A DNA stretch of 64,000 nucleotides from Alphaproteobacteria bacterium (lineage in GTDB: Bacteria > Pseudomonadota > Alphaproteobacteria > Rhodobacterales > Rhodobacteraceae), in assembly GCA_030431825.1 (NCBI GenBank), contig JAUIIJ010000017.1, forward strand, positions 21,944 through 85,943, written 5' to 3'. Position numbers and translations under genes: made by a program. Positions 9,601-17,871 of the stretch are shown piece by piece. The notes below the pieces were generated by a model. That model saw only the letters and a program-made list of their open reading frames with translations. It was not told where the DNA came from and did not search any database. Each line of letters starts with the position of its first letter. The first letter of the stretch is position 1.

Positions 9601-10170
9601 CTAAAGTGCCGCGCCCTCGATTCCCGGGCGCAGACGGTCCAGGGCTCTGGTTACTTCCTCGTGATGGGGATGTATAGCCTGTGCCCGCGTGTAAGCCTGA
9701 TAGGCCCGCGTTTTGTCGCCGAACTCTTCCAGCAGGGCCCCGAGACCGATTATCGCGTTGTAATCGTTGGGGTTGAGCGCCAACGAGCGCTCCAGGTCCA
9801 GAAGCGCCGGCCCGTAGAGTTCGGCGTGGAAATAGGCCAGCGCCCGGGTGCTCCAGCCCTGCGCAAACTCCGGAGCGTGATCGGTCAGCGCCGTCAGATG
9901 CTCGATCGCCGTCGCCGTGTCGTCCTGTTCAAGGGCGTCGCGTCCGCGTTGCAGCAACAGGTCCATGGACGGCGAACCGCTGCGTGACCAAAGCCGTTGC
10001 AATTGCCGGTCCAGACGCCGCGCCTCGTCCGCATCCGCGGCCGCGAGCGCCTGCAACAGGGCCTGCTCATCCTCGGAATCTGCGGTTTGCGCGATCAAAG
10101 GTATGGAATTCATTACTATGGCCAAAACTGCCGCGACGATAGCTTTGATCAAGGGATGGATAACGCTCAT
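9601..10170 (-). CDS. Periplasmic TPR-repeat protein
   Basis: A 189-residue protein: a hydrophobic N-terminal segment (about residues 6-28, signal peptide or anchor) and at least two tetratricopeptide repeats, clearest at residues 104-135 (WSTRALAYFHAELYGPALLDLERSLALNPN) split over two helices and 138-168. I chose ATG at 10170 because it begins the signal-like segment; an upstream extension would run antisense into the divergent SCP2-domain gene. TPRs mediate protein contacts; the partner is unknown. It is the first gene of the minus-strand group leading to the Suv3-like helicase, 25 bases away. Confidence 0.8.
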   Translation of the reverse strand: MSVIHPLIKAIVAAVLAIVMNSIPLIAQTADSEDEQALLQALAAADADEARRLDRQLQRLWSRSGSPSMDLLLQRGRDALEQDDTATAIEHLTALTDHAPEFAQGWSTRALAYFHAELYGPALLDLERSLALNPNDYNAIIGLGALLEEFGDKTRAYQAYTRAQAIHPHHEEVTRALDRLRPGIEGAAL

Positions 10171-10240
10171 AACGTTGTTCAGTGTAACGCGATGCACGGG
10201 AAATTCCAGAGCCCCCTGCACCAAAATCTTGAGAGTGAAA

Positions 10241-10531
10241 ATGAGCGAATTCCTTGAAAAGGCTGCGGCCGAACTCAACACGAAACTGGCATCCTCCGAC
10301 TTTGACGGCACCGCCAAGTTCGACATCGCCGGAGAAGGCACGATCATGCTCGACGGCGATGGCGCGCGCGTCGCCGATGACGAGGCCGACGTGACCCTGA
10401 GCGCCGATGCCGAAACCTTCCAGGCCATTTTCGAGGGCGATCTGAACCCGACCTCGGCCTTCATGACCGGCAAGCTGTCGGTGGATGGCGACATGGGCAT
10501 GGCCATGAAACTGGCAGCGGTTCTGGCCTGA
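10241..10531 (+). CDS. SCP2 sterol-binding-domain protein
   Basis: A 96-residue protein that is entirely one SCP2-type lipid-binding fold: helix (SEFLEKAAAELN), beta-rich centre (FDIAGEGTIMLDGDGARV, DVTLSADAETFQAIF) and the family's closing FMTGKLSVDGDMGMAMKL. Such domains bind sterols or acyl lipids in a hydrophobic tunnel. ATG at 10241 follows GAGAGTGAAA and leaves 70 bases to the divergent TPR gene. The stop overlaps the start of the next gene (TGATGA), so it is translationally coupled to a lysophospholipase-like hydrolase, which fits a lipid-handling pair; this pairing is inference. Confidence 0.9.
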   Translation: MSEFLEKAAAELNTKLASSDFDGTAKFDIAGEGTIMLDGDGARVADDEADVTLSADAETFQAIFEGDLNPTSAFMTGKLSVDGDMGMAMKLAAVLA

Positions 10532-11505
10532 TGAAACTGGTGTCCGCCCCCTTGCATGACGATATGGTCGGCGTGCCCGAAGGCGGGCGGGCCTACTGGT
10601 TGAAAACATCGGATGGCGTTCGCATCCGTGTCGGCGTCTGGCTGCCCGAAGGGCCCGCACGCGGCACTGTGCTGATGCTGCCGGGCCGTACCGAATATGT
10701 CGAGAAATACGGCGACACCGCGGGTGAACTGGGCCGGCGCGGATACGCGACGCTGGTGATCGACTGGCGTGGTCAGGGCCTTGCCGACCGGTTGCTGGAC
10801 GACACGCGCCTGGGGCATGTGAACATCTTTACCGACTACCAGCGAGATCTGGCAGCGGCGATGACGCTGGCGCGTGCTATCGAATTGCCGACGCCGTTTC
10901 ACCTGATCGGTCATTCGATGGGCGGCGGCATCGGGCTGCGGGCGGTGATGGAAGGGCTGCCGGTTCAGAGCTGTGCCTTTACCGGGCCGATGTGGGGCAT
11001 CTACATGTCACCGATGGTCAAGCCGTTCGGATGGGCGCTGTCACATGTTGCGCCGATGGTCGGCATGGGAACGCGCCTGCCGCCAAGCACGCGTCACGAA
11101 GGCTACGTGACCGCGAATGCGTTCGATGGCAACGCGCTGACGACCGATCCCGGCATGTACAGGATGATGCAGGATCAGCTTGCCGCGCATCCCGAGCTTG
11201 GCATCGGGGGACCGACGCTGGTGTGGTTGCGCGAGAGCCTGATGGAATGCCGCACGCTCGCGCAACGGCCTTCGCCCGACCTGCCCTGCGTCACCTTCCT
11301 CGGTTCCGGTGAGCAGATCATCGATTGCGAGGATGTGCGCCAGCGCATGGATCGGTGGCCAAGCGGACGGCTGGAAATCGTGCAGGGCGCGCGCCATGAG
11401 GTGCTGATGGAGACACCCGAGATCCGGGCCAACGTGTTTGATCAACTCGACGAGTTGTTCAGCCGCCCGGCAAACGGAACGCAGAACAGCGCCGTTTCCG
11501 CCTGA
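10531..11505 (+). CDS. Alpha/beta hydrolase, lysophospholipase (PldB)-like
   Basis: A 324-residue alpha/beta hydrolase of the monoglyceride-lipase/lysophospholipase L2 kind. The nucleophile elbow is GHSMGG, with Ser129; the oxyanion-side motif is LPGRTEYVEKYGDT near residue 51, and a late acid and histidine are present (GSGEQIIDCEDV and GARHEVLMETPE). No signal peptide is seen, so it acts in the cytoplasm or on the inner face of the membrane. Its ATG overlaps the SCP2 gene stop by one base, implying coupled translation. Substrate preference is not determined by the sequence. Confidence 0.88.
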   Translation: MKLVSAPLHDDMVGVPEGGRAYWLKTSDGVRIRVGVWLPEGPARGTVLMLPGRTEYVEKYGDTAGELGRRGYATLVIDWRGQGLADRLLDDTRLGHVNIFTDYQRDLAAAMTLARAIELPTPFHLIGHSMGGGIGLRAVMEGLPVQSCAFTGPMWGIYMSPMVKPFGWALSHVAPMVGMGTRLPPSTRHEGYVTANAFDGNALTTDPGMYRMMQDQLAAHPELGIGGPTLVWLRESLMECRTLAQRPSPDLPCVTFLGSGEQIIDCEDVRQRMDRWPSGRLEIVQGARHEVLMETPEIRANVFDQLDELFSRPANGTQNSAVSA

Positions 11506-11572
11506 ACCCGGCAGGGGCGAAAGCCACCGGGATCGCAGGGCGCGGCGACGGTGTTCCGGACGCAGTGTTTCC

Positions 11573-12208
11573 TTAACCGCAATCGCCGGTCAGGCCGACC
11601 CGGTTATCGCGGATCCCCGTGACGGAAACGGTGCAGCTTTTGCCATCCACATCCGTTGTCACGCCATCGCCAACCGCAACCACTTGCGTGCTCAACCCGT
11701 TGACGGCCAGCCGCGCCTTGCCGTCTACCACCCCCGAGACGAACACCCTCAGGGCACCATCCGCCAGCATCAGCACCTCGCCCGGACCTGCGGCGGAACC
11801 GTCATCCAGGGCGACCGTGTCCACCGCCGATCTTGTCCAGCTCTCCAGCGATGCCGACATCTCGGCCAGCGTCGCCTTCAGCGAGTCCGCCTGGCTCGCG
11901 GCCGTTTCCGAGATCTTTCCACCCAGCGTGTCCCGAAGCCCTTCGATCTTTGCGGCCACCGCGGACGCCATCTCCCCCGTCGCGGACGCCCCATCCGCCA
12001 CCGCCGCATCCAGCGCATCGAGCCGGGCCGACATCGCCTCGAGAACGCTCCCCTGCTCCTGGGCCGCCGCGCTCACCGGTGCGATTTCTTCGCGCACGAG
12101 AGTCCTGACGTCTTCGTCCAGCGTATCGTTGCCGATGAACAACCCCAACAGCAGCCCGATCAGCGCACCACCGGCACCCGTTACCTTCGGATCGTTGAAA
12201 ATACCCAC
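11573..12208 (-). CDS. Membrane-anchored coiled-coil protein of unknown function
   Basis: A 211-residue protein I cannot assign. It has one N-terminal membrane segment (about residues 8-27, GGALIGLLLGLFIGND), a long helical, probably coiled-coil, Ala/Ser-rich stretch (residues 30-125) and a beta-rich C-terminal domain (residues 135-211, including VFVSGVVDGKARLAVNGL) with two cysteines in the last 30 residues. I chose GTG at 12208 because GGAGG stands seven bases before it; an ATG three codons' distance away is in another frame. Probably periplasmic C-terminus, anchored in the inner membrane. It is divergent from the oligopeptidase gene. Confidence 0.7.
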   Translation of the reverse strand: MGIFNDPKVTGAGGALIGLLLGLFIGNDTLDEDVRTLVREEIAPVSAAAQEQGSVLEAMSARLDALDAAVADGASATGEMASAVAAKIEGLRDTLGGKISETAASQADSLKATLAEMSASLESWTRSAVDTVALDDGSAAGPGEVLMLADGALRVFVSGVVDGKARLAVNGLSTQVVAVGDGVTTDVDGKSCTVSVTGIRDNRVGLTGDCG

Positions 12209-12409
12209 GCCATGTCCTCCCTTCTGAGTGTCGCACCATGACCGCACGACAGACCCGGAATGTCAAAGGGTTCGCCATGTTCGGGCGTCACCGCGAAAGA
12301 CCCCGATTCGATGCCGGCCTGACGGATTATTTCGCGGCATTTCCGCGCCGCCACTTGCATCTGCGCAGGCCGGGGCACTAATTCCAAGACAAAGCAGAAG
12401 GATTGCGTA

Positions 12410-14224
12410 ATGACGATCAAACCGAATTTCGATGCCAATGCCTCGTCCGGCGGCAAGGATCTTGGCAACCTGCCGGAATGGGACCTCAGCGATCTCTACA
12501 CATCGCAGGACGCGCCCGAACTCAAGCGCGACCTTGACTGGCTCGAAACGGCCTGCGCCTCCTTTGCCGCCGATTACGAAGGCAAGCTTGCGGATCTCGA
12601 CGCCGCCGGATTTCTGGATTGCGTGCTGCGCAACGAACGCATCAGCGCGGTCGCCGGGCGCATCATGTCCTTTGCCGGGCTGCGCTATTACCAGCAGACG
12701 ACCGATGCGGACCGGGCCAAGTTCATGTCGGACATGCAGGAAAAGATCACCAATTTCACCACGCCGCTGGTGTTTTTCACGCTTGAACTGAACCGGCTGG
12801 ATGACGGGGTGCTGGCGGCCCATTTCGCCGCCAATGCCGATCTTGCGCGCTATCAGCCGGTCTTTGACCGTATCCGCGCGATGAAACCCTACCAGTTGTC
12901 CGACGAGCTGGAGAAATTCCTGCACGACATGGGCGTGGTGGGCGATGCCTGGGAAAAGCTGTTCGATGAAACCATCGCCGGCCTCGAATTCTCGGTCGAC
13001 GACGAAACGCTGAACATCGAAGGCACGCTCAACCTGCTGACCGAACAGGATCGCAACATCCGCGAGGCCGCCGCGCGCGAGCTGGCCGATGTGTTTGCCG
13101 AAAACATCAAGACCTTTGCCCGCGTGCACAACACGCAGGCAAAGGAAAAGGAGGTCGTCGACCGCTGGCGCGGCATGCCCACACCGCAAACCGGCCGGCA
13201 CCTGTCGAACGATGTGGAACCCGAGGTCGTCGAGGCCCTGCGCGAGGCCGTGGTCGCCGCCTATCCCAAGCTCAGCCACCGTTATTACGAACTGAAACGC
13301 AAATGGCTGGGGCTCGACAAGATGCAGGTCTGGGACCGCAACGCCCCCCTGCCGATGGAAGACAGCCGCGTCGTCGATTGGGCCAGCGCCGAAAAGACCG
13401 TGATGGACGCCTACAACGCCTTCGACCCGCGCATGGGCGAGATTGCCGCGCCGTTCTTTTCCAGCGGCTGGATCGATGCGGCCGTCAAACCGGGCAAGGC
13501 CCCCGGCGCTTTCGCACACCCCACCGTGACCGAGGTTCATCCCTATGTCATGCTGAACTATCTGGGCAAACCGCGCGATGTCATGACCCTTGCACACGAG
13601 CTGGGCCATGGCGTGCATCAGGTTCTCGCCGCCGGTCAGGGTGAAATGCTGTCTTCCACGCCGCTGACCCTCGCCGAGACCGCTTCGGTGTTCGGTGAAA
13701 TGCTCACCTTCCGCAAGATGCTGGATGACGCCGAAACACAGGAACAGCGCAAGGTTCTGCTCGCTGGCAAGGTCGAGGACATGATAAATACGGTCGTCCG
13801 CCAGATCGCCTTCTACGACTTCGAATGCAAACTGCACGAGGCACGGCGCGGAGGCGAGTTGACACCGGACGACATCAACGCCCTTTGGATGAGCGTCCAG
13901 GCCGAAAGCCTGGGGCCCGCATTCGAGTTCATGGACGGATACGAAACCTTCTGGGCCTACATTCCGCATTTCGTGCACTCGCCCTTCTATGTCTATGCCT
14001 ATGCCTTTGGCGATGGGCTGGTGAACGCGCTCTACTCGGTCTACGCCGACGGTGACACGGGCTTTGAGGACAAGTATTTCGACATGCTCAGGGCCGGCGG
14101 GTCCAAGCACCACAAGGACCTTCTGGCGCCGTTCGGTCTGGATGCGTCCGATCCCCGGTTCTGGGACAAGGGCCTCGACATGATCTCCGGCTTCATCGAC
14201 GAGCTCGAGGCGATGGAAGCATAA
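12410..14224 (+). CDS. pepF: M3-family oligoendopeptidase (PepF-type)
   Basis: Cytoplasmic zinc metallopeptidase that trims oligopeptides. The 604-residue length is usual for PepF-type enzymes. The zinc-binding helix is HELGH at residues 396-400, with the following glutamate ligand in TLAETASVFGEML about 25 residues later, and the M3 C-terminal signature FVHSPFYVYAYAFGDGL. AGAAGGA stands before the ATG. It is transcribed away from the coiled-coil protein gene across a 201-base gap and is followed 43 bases later by a cation-efflux gene that could be co-transcribed. Confidence 0.93.
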   Translation: MTIKPNFDANASSGGKDLGNLPEWDLSDLYTSQDAPELKRDLDWLETACASFAADYEGKLADLDAAGFLDCVLRNERISAVAGRIMSFAGLRYYQQTTDADRAKFMSDMQEKITNFTTPLVFFTLELNRLDDGVLAAHFAANADLARYQPVFDRIRAMKPYQLSDELEKFLHDMGVVGDAWEKLFDETIAGLEFSVDDETLNIEGTLNLLTEQDRNIREAAARELADVFAENIKTFARVHNTQAKEKEVVDRWRGMPTPQTGRHLSNDVEPEVVEALREAVVAAYPKLSHRYYELKRKWLGLDKMQVWDRNAPLPMEDSRVVDWASAEKTVMDAYNAFDPRMGEIAAPFFSSGWIDAAVKPGKAPGAFAHPTVTEVHPYVMLNYLGKPRDVMTLAHELGHGVHQVLAAGQGEMLSSTPLTLAETASVFGEMLTFRKMLDDAETQEQRKVLLAGKVEDMINTVVRQIAFYDFECKLHEARRGGELTPDDINALWMSVQAESLGPAFEFMDGYETFWAYIPHFVHSPFYVYAYAFGDGLVNALYSVYADGDTGFEDKYFDMLRAGGSKHHKDLLAPFGLDASDPRFWDKGLDMISGFIDELEAMEA

Positions 14225-14267
14225 GGCGGGGCGGTTACTCACCAAAACAGCCGTCCGGAGCCGGGGG

Positions 14268-15155
14268 ATGTCATCGGAACACAAACGCCTGAACCTCTCT
14301 GCCGCGCTGGCTTCGGTGTCGGTGGCATTGTGCCTGGTGATTCTCAAGCTCTGGGCGCTTGACCAGACACAGTCGCTGTCGGTGGCGGCATCGCTTGCCG
14401 ACAGCGGTCTCGATCTTCTGGTTTCCGCGCTCGGCCTCGCCGCGGTGAGCTATGCGGCACTGCCGCCCGATCACGACCATGCCTTCGGGCATGGTTCGGC
14501 CGAGGACCTGTCCGCGCTTGGTCAGGGGGTGTTCCTGCTGGTCACGGCGCTTGCGCTTGCCACGGTCTCGATCGAGAGGCTGCTGACGCCGACCCCGGTC
14601 ACGCTCGCCGCCGAAGGCGCGGGCATCGTCGTGATGGCGGTGTCCATCCTGCTGACCGGTGCACTGGTGCTGTGGCAGAGGCATGTTGCCCGGCGCACGG
14701 GCAACCGGGTGATCGCCGCGGATTCGTTGCATTATGTCAGTGATCTACTGCCCAATGTCGGGGCCATCGCCGCGCTCTGGATGTCGTCTCGCTATGGAAT
14801 CAGTTCGCTGGACACGATTGTCGGTCTGCTTGCGGCCCTGGTTCTGTTCATCGGCGCGCTGCGCATCGGCATCGGCGCATGGCACGCCCTGATGGATCAC
14901 CGCGCCGATCCCGACCTGATCGCAGGCATCGAGACGATCATCTCTGCACATCCGGGGATCATGGGCTTTCACGACATGCGTACCCGCACCGCCGGGAGCC
15001 GTACGTTCGTGGACTTTCACATCGAACTGGACGGACAGCTTTCGCTAAACCAGGCCCACGCAATCGGTGCCGAACTGCGCCGGAGAATCATCGACACATA
15101 TCCGCAAACCGATATCCTGATCCACAAGGACCCCTACCCGGAGGGCGAGGCCTGA
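14268..15155 (+). CDS. Cation diffusion facilitator transporter
   Basis: A 295-residue CDF-family exporter of divalent metals (Zn, Fe, Co, Cd or Mn) in exchange for protons. Visible: membrane-embedded metal-site motifs SLADSGLDLL (TM2) and AADSLHYVSDLLPN (TM5), and a C-terminal cytoplasmic ferredoxin-like domain from about residue 208 (MGFHDMRTRTAGSRTFVDFHIELD) that normally controls dimer movement. A histidine-rich segment DHDHAFGHG follows TM2. The H-x3-D pattern in TM5 together with the Asp pair in TM2 is compatible with zinc or iron export, but the metal cannot be fixed from sequence alone. Confidence 0.92.
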   Translation: MSSEHKRLNLSAALASVSVALCLVILKLWALDQTQSLSVAASLADSGLDLLVSALGLAAVSYAALPPDHDHAFGHGSAEDLSALGQGVFLLVTALALATVSIERLLTPTPVTLAAEGAGIVVMAVSILLTGALVLWQRHVARRTGNRVIAADSLHYVSDLLPNVGAIAALWMSSRYGISSLDTIVGLLAALVLFIGALRIGIGAWHALMDHRADPDLIAGIETIISAHPGIMGFHDMRTRTAGSRTFVDFHIELDGQLSLNQAHAIGAELRRRIIDTYPQTDILIHKDPYPEGEA

Positions 15156-15228
15156 TCTGCGGAGTGGCAAACCTGCCCCCTGATCGGATACAAGTGGATT
15201 TAAAATCGCCGCAAAGATCAGACCTGAC

Positions 15229-15486
15229 ATGCCCAGCAAACCCGAATCCAACGTCAAGAGCACCGAGGACCGCGCCATGCGCGGCCGTCTGGCACGCGTG
15301 GTTGTCAGCATCCGCAGGCGGGTGCCGCCGGGTTTGCGCCTGGTGCTCGGTCTGCTGCTGATCCTCGGCGGGGTGTTCGGGTTCCTTCCGGTGCTGGGCT
15401 ACTGGATGATCCCACTGGGCGTGATGGTGGCCGCGCTTGACATCAAACCGCTGCTGCGCTGGTTTCGTGGCGATCACAGGGGTTAG
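15229..15486 (+). CDS. Small two-segment membrane protein
   Basis: An 85-residue protein not assigned to a function. A basic N-terminal third (many Arg and Lys, residues 1-33) precedes two closely spaced hydrophobic segments (about 35-50 LRLVLGLLLILGGVFGF and 53-70) joined by a LPVLGYWMIPLG turn, then a basic tail. This layout resembles small PGPGW-like membrane proteins, though the proline-glycine hallmark is not exact. It follows the CDF gene by 73 bases on the same strand and may be in the same transcript. Confidence 0.7.
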   Translation: MPSKPESNVKSTEDRAMRGRLARVVVSIRRRVPPGLRLVLGLLLILGGVFGFLPVLGYWMIPLGVMVAALDIKPLLRWFRGDHRG

Positions 15487-15542
15487 ATCGTTTCGCGCGC
15501 GACCGTCTTTCCCGCGACCGCCACGAGCGACGTCTTACCGGA

Positions 15543-15812
15543 TCATTTCAACTGGCTGTCCTTGCTGCCCCGCCGGTTGATCCCGCCCCGCGCCTTGTAG
15601 GCGCTGTCGCGTTCCTGCATGCAGTCGATGCACAGTTTTACACCGGGGATCGCCTTGCGTCGCGCCTCCGGGATCGGTTCGTCGCATTCCGCGCAATGGG
15701 TCAGGCTCTCGCCCTCCGGGGCGCGACGCGCCTTGAGGCGCGCCAGTTCATCGGAAATCGAAGCCTCGATCTGCTCGCTCACCGCGCCATCGCGCGCCCA
15801 TCCACCGGCCAT
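15543..15812 (-). CDS. DksA/TraR-type C4 zinc-finger protein
   Basis: An 89-residue relative of DksA/TraR. The four zinc cysteines are seen as CAEC, 17 residues, CIDC (about residues 41-65), within the family sequence EPIPEARRKAIPGVKLC. The N-terminal part is a short acidic helix (SEQIEASISDELARLKARR) rather than the long coiled-coil finger of full DksA, so it is TraR-sized. Such proteins enter the secondary channel of RNA polymerase and alter initiation; whether this one does is inference. It converges on the small membrane protein gene, 56 bases away. Confidence 0.88.
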   Translation of the reverse strand: MAGGWARDGAVSEQIEASISDELARLKARRAPEGESLTHCAECDEPIPEARRKAIPGVKLCIDCMQERDSAYKARGGINRRGSKDSQLK

Positions 15813-16047
15813 CGCCTCTCTCCTTGCAGGTGCGGATATATGATGTCCGCGCCATTTCGACCACCCGGTCGGTCATCCTCCGCCGACCGTGCAATCCGCC
15901 AACTGGCACGGATCGACCCGCGCCCCGTGTAGCACACGATCCTAGCGCAAGGGCACCGATTCACCCACCCCCCTTTGCCGCAAAGTCACGATTGTCATTC
16001 TCCGATCACCGGCTAGGCTCGGCTGCAGGACAACCGCGGGAGGATTC

Positions 16048-17223
16048 ATGCGACGTTTCGGAAAATGGCTGGGGCGGTTCCTGCTGCTCCTTCTGGTACT
16101 GGTGGGCGCGTTCCTTGTCTTTGCACCCGGCTATATCGAGCGTGCGCGCAACGCGGTGGTGCCTCATGATCCCTACCCGGTCTCGGCGGCGGCGCAGGAT
16201 CTGCATGACGACATGATCGTCGGAGACTGGCATGCCGATCCGCTGCTGTGGAATCGCGATCTCACCGAACGCGGAAGCTATGGTCAGGTCGATCTGCCCC
16301 GGCTGATCGAGGGCGGTGTCGCGCTGCAGGTATTTACCGCCGTCACCAAGAGCCCGGCGGGACAGAACTATGAACAAAATTCGGCAGAGGCTTTCGACAA
16401 TATCACCCTGCTTGCCGTGGGGCAGCTCTGGCCGCCGCGCACGTGGCAAAGCCTGCTGCAACGGGCCGTCTACCAGGCGGAAAAGCTGCAGGGATTCGCC
16501 GACAAGGCCCCCGACAGCCTCAGGATCATCAAGAGCCGCGCCGATCTGGACGCGGTGCTTTCGGACCGCGCAAAGGGCGCAAGAACCGTGGGCGGCATTC
16601 TCGGGATCGAGGGCGCGCATCCGCTTGAAGGCAGGCTAGAGAATCTCGACACCCTCGAAGCCGCCGGGTATCGCCTCGTTGGGTTGCAACATTTCTTCGA
16701 CAACGCGCTCGGCGGATCGCTGCACGGTCTGGGCAATCACGGGCTGACCGAATTTGGCCGGGCCGTGGTGAACGAGGTCGTGCAGCGCAACATGGTGCTC
16801 GACCTTGCCCATTCCAGCCCGCAGGTGGCCCGTGATGTGCTTGCCATGACCGAAATACCGCTGGTCGTCAGCCACTCGGGCATTCACGGCCATTGCGCGA
16901 CCAAGCGCAACTATCCGGACGATCTGATGCGGGACATCGCGGCGACCGGTGGTGTTATCGGCATCGGATATTGGGCCGAGGTGGCCTGCGGCGACATCGC
17001 GCCGGACGGGGTGGCCCGCATGATCCGGGCGGCCATCGATACCGTGGGCGAAGACCACGTCTCGCTGGGCTCGGATTTCGACGGATCGGTCGAAACGGCC
17101 TTTGACACATCGGAACTGCCCGCTCTCACCCAGGCGTTGCTGGACCAGGGCCTGACAGACGCGCAGATCCGCAAGGTCATGGGCGAAAACATGGTACGGG
17201 TTCTGCGCGCGCGGCTGAACTGA
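16048..17223 (+). CDS. Membrane dipeptidase, peptidase family M19
   Basis: A 391-residue zinc dipeptidase of the renal-dipeptidase family. An N-terminal membrane segment (about residues 9-30, FLLLLLVLVGAFLVF) should anchor it with the catalytic domain in the periplasm. Metal-binding elements are visible: GDWHAD (variant of the usual DGHND), GIEGAHPLEG with the bridging glutamate, VVSHSGIHG and the later GSDFDGSVETAFDT. GGAGG stands four bases before the ATG. It stands alone, followed by a long non-coding stretch. It may act on D- or L-dipeptides; substrate not determined. Confidence 0.9.
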   Translation: MRRFGKWLGRFLLLLLVLVGAFLVFAPGYIERARNAVVPHDPYPVSAAAQDLHDDMIVGDWHADPLLWNRDLTERGSYGQVDLPRLIEGGVALQVFTAVTKSPAGQNYEQNSAEAFDNITLLAVGQLWPPRTWQSLLQRAVYQAEKLQGFADKAPDSLRIIKSRADLDAVLSDRAKGARTVGGILGIEGAHPLEGRLENLDTLEAAGYRLVGLQHFFDNALGGSLHGLGNHGLTEFGRAVVNEVVQRNMVLDLAHSSPQVARDVLAMTEIPLVVSHSGIHGHCATKRNYPDDLMRDIAATGGVIGIGYWAEVACGDIAPDGVARMIRAAIDTVGEDHVSLGSDFDGSVETAFDTSELPALTQALLDQGLTDAQIRKVMGENMVRVLRARLN

Positions 17224-17499
17224 ACAGGCGGGCGGTGTGACCGGCCCGGGCCGCCCTCCCGATCCGATACCGTGACGGTGCGGCCATCGGCGCAAACCCC
17301 GGGCTCCAACCCGGTATCTCCCGACATGCCGGCGCATGGCTCTGATGGTGTGCACCCCACAGATGGCGCACCCGGTATTTGCCTCACGCCGGGCCGCACA
17401 CGCGGCAACCAGGTGCAAAGCGGCGCACCATGAATGCGGGTCCGTTTTGCCGACGCGCAACAAAAGACCTTGCGACCGGACATTTCGACCGGTATCGAG
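17224..17499 (+). other. Non-coding stretch between dipeptidase gene and riboswitch
   Basis: A 276-base stretch with no convincing gene. The first 40 bases contain GGGCGG and CCGCCC that can pair, but no T-tract follows, so a terminator is not supported. The promoter for the riboswitch operon should lie in the right part; I cannot fix -35 or -10 boxes. Confidence 0.5.
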
Positions 17500-17668
17500 C
17501 ACGGGTCGGTTTTCGCAAGGAATGAAAAGGGAATCCGCCGCCATCTGGCGAAACGGAACTGCCCCCGCAACTGTAAGCGGCGAGTGAGCAGCGAGACATC
17601 CACTGTGGCTGGTGCCATGGGAAGGTCGCTGTCCACCATGACCCGCCAGTCAGGAGACCTGCCGGCAC
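17500..17668 (+). ncRNA. Cobalamin riboswitch
   Basis: Adenosylcobalamin-type aptamer recognised from its conserved core in order: AAAAGGGAAT (17525-17534), the B12-box-like GCCCCCGCAACTGTAAGCGG (17561-17580), CCACTGT (17600-17606), GGGAAGG (17619-17625) and GCCAGTCAGGAGACCTGCC (17644-17662). It precedes the BtuFCD-type genes by about 185 bases and should lower their expression when cobalamin is plentiful. No T-tract terminator is evident after it, so the expression platform may act on translation. Outer boundaries are approximate. Confidence 0.93.
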
Positions 17669-17712
17669 ATAACTGCAACGCGGCCCGGACGGGGTGTCCG
17701 GAGAGGTGTCGA

Positions 17713-17871
17713 ATGAAGTCTTTTCCCGGATGGTCCCCTCGGATCATCACAGTCAGAACGAGCCCGGTCGCCATATGTGCGGCTGATTTCGTCAGCGACG
17801 GGCACGACATGTCTTTCCTGTCTTCGGGCGCATCATCAACCGGAGACACTACATGTTCATCAAAACCCTGA
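17713..17871 (+). CDS. Possible leader ORF in the riboswitch leader
   Basis: A 52-codon frame whose ATG follows GGAGAGG by six bases, a better ribosome-binding site than that of the next gene. It ends at 17871, overlapping the binding-protein start at 17853 in a different frame, so it could be a leader peptide that couples translation. The peptide begins MKSFPGWSPR and has no recognised domain; composition is not clearly protein-like. It may be chance. Confidence 0.25.
   Translation: MKSFPGWSPRIITVRTSPVAICAADFVSDGHDMSFLSSGASSTGDTTCSSKP

Noticed and set aside
12181..12468. 95-codon minus-strand frame between the coiled-coil gene and pepF
   Set aside because: Overlaps both well-supported neighbours and lacks a ribosome-binding site or known motif.
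12263..14347. 694-codon open frame antisense to the oligopeptidase gene
   Set aside because: A shadow of the GC-rich pepF frame: no domain, His/Arg-rich translation, and the sense strand encodes a full M3 peptidase with intact motifs.
17224..17262. GGGCGG/CCGCCC hairpin after the dipeptidase gene
   Set aside because: No T-tract follows and the arms are GC-only, common by chance in this composition.
17290..17330. tRNA-like GGTTGGAGCCC stretch on the minus strand
   Set aside because: No acceptor, D or anticodon arms could be matched; not a tRNA.
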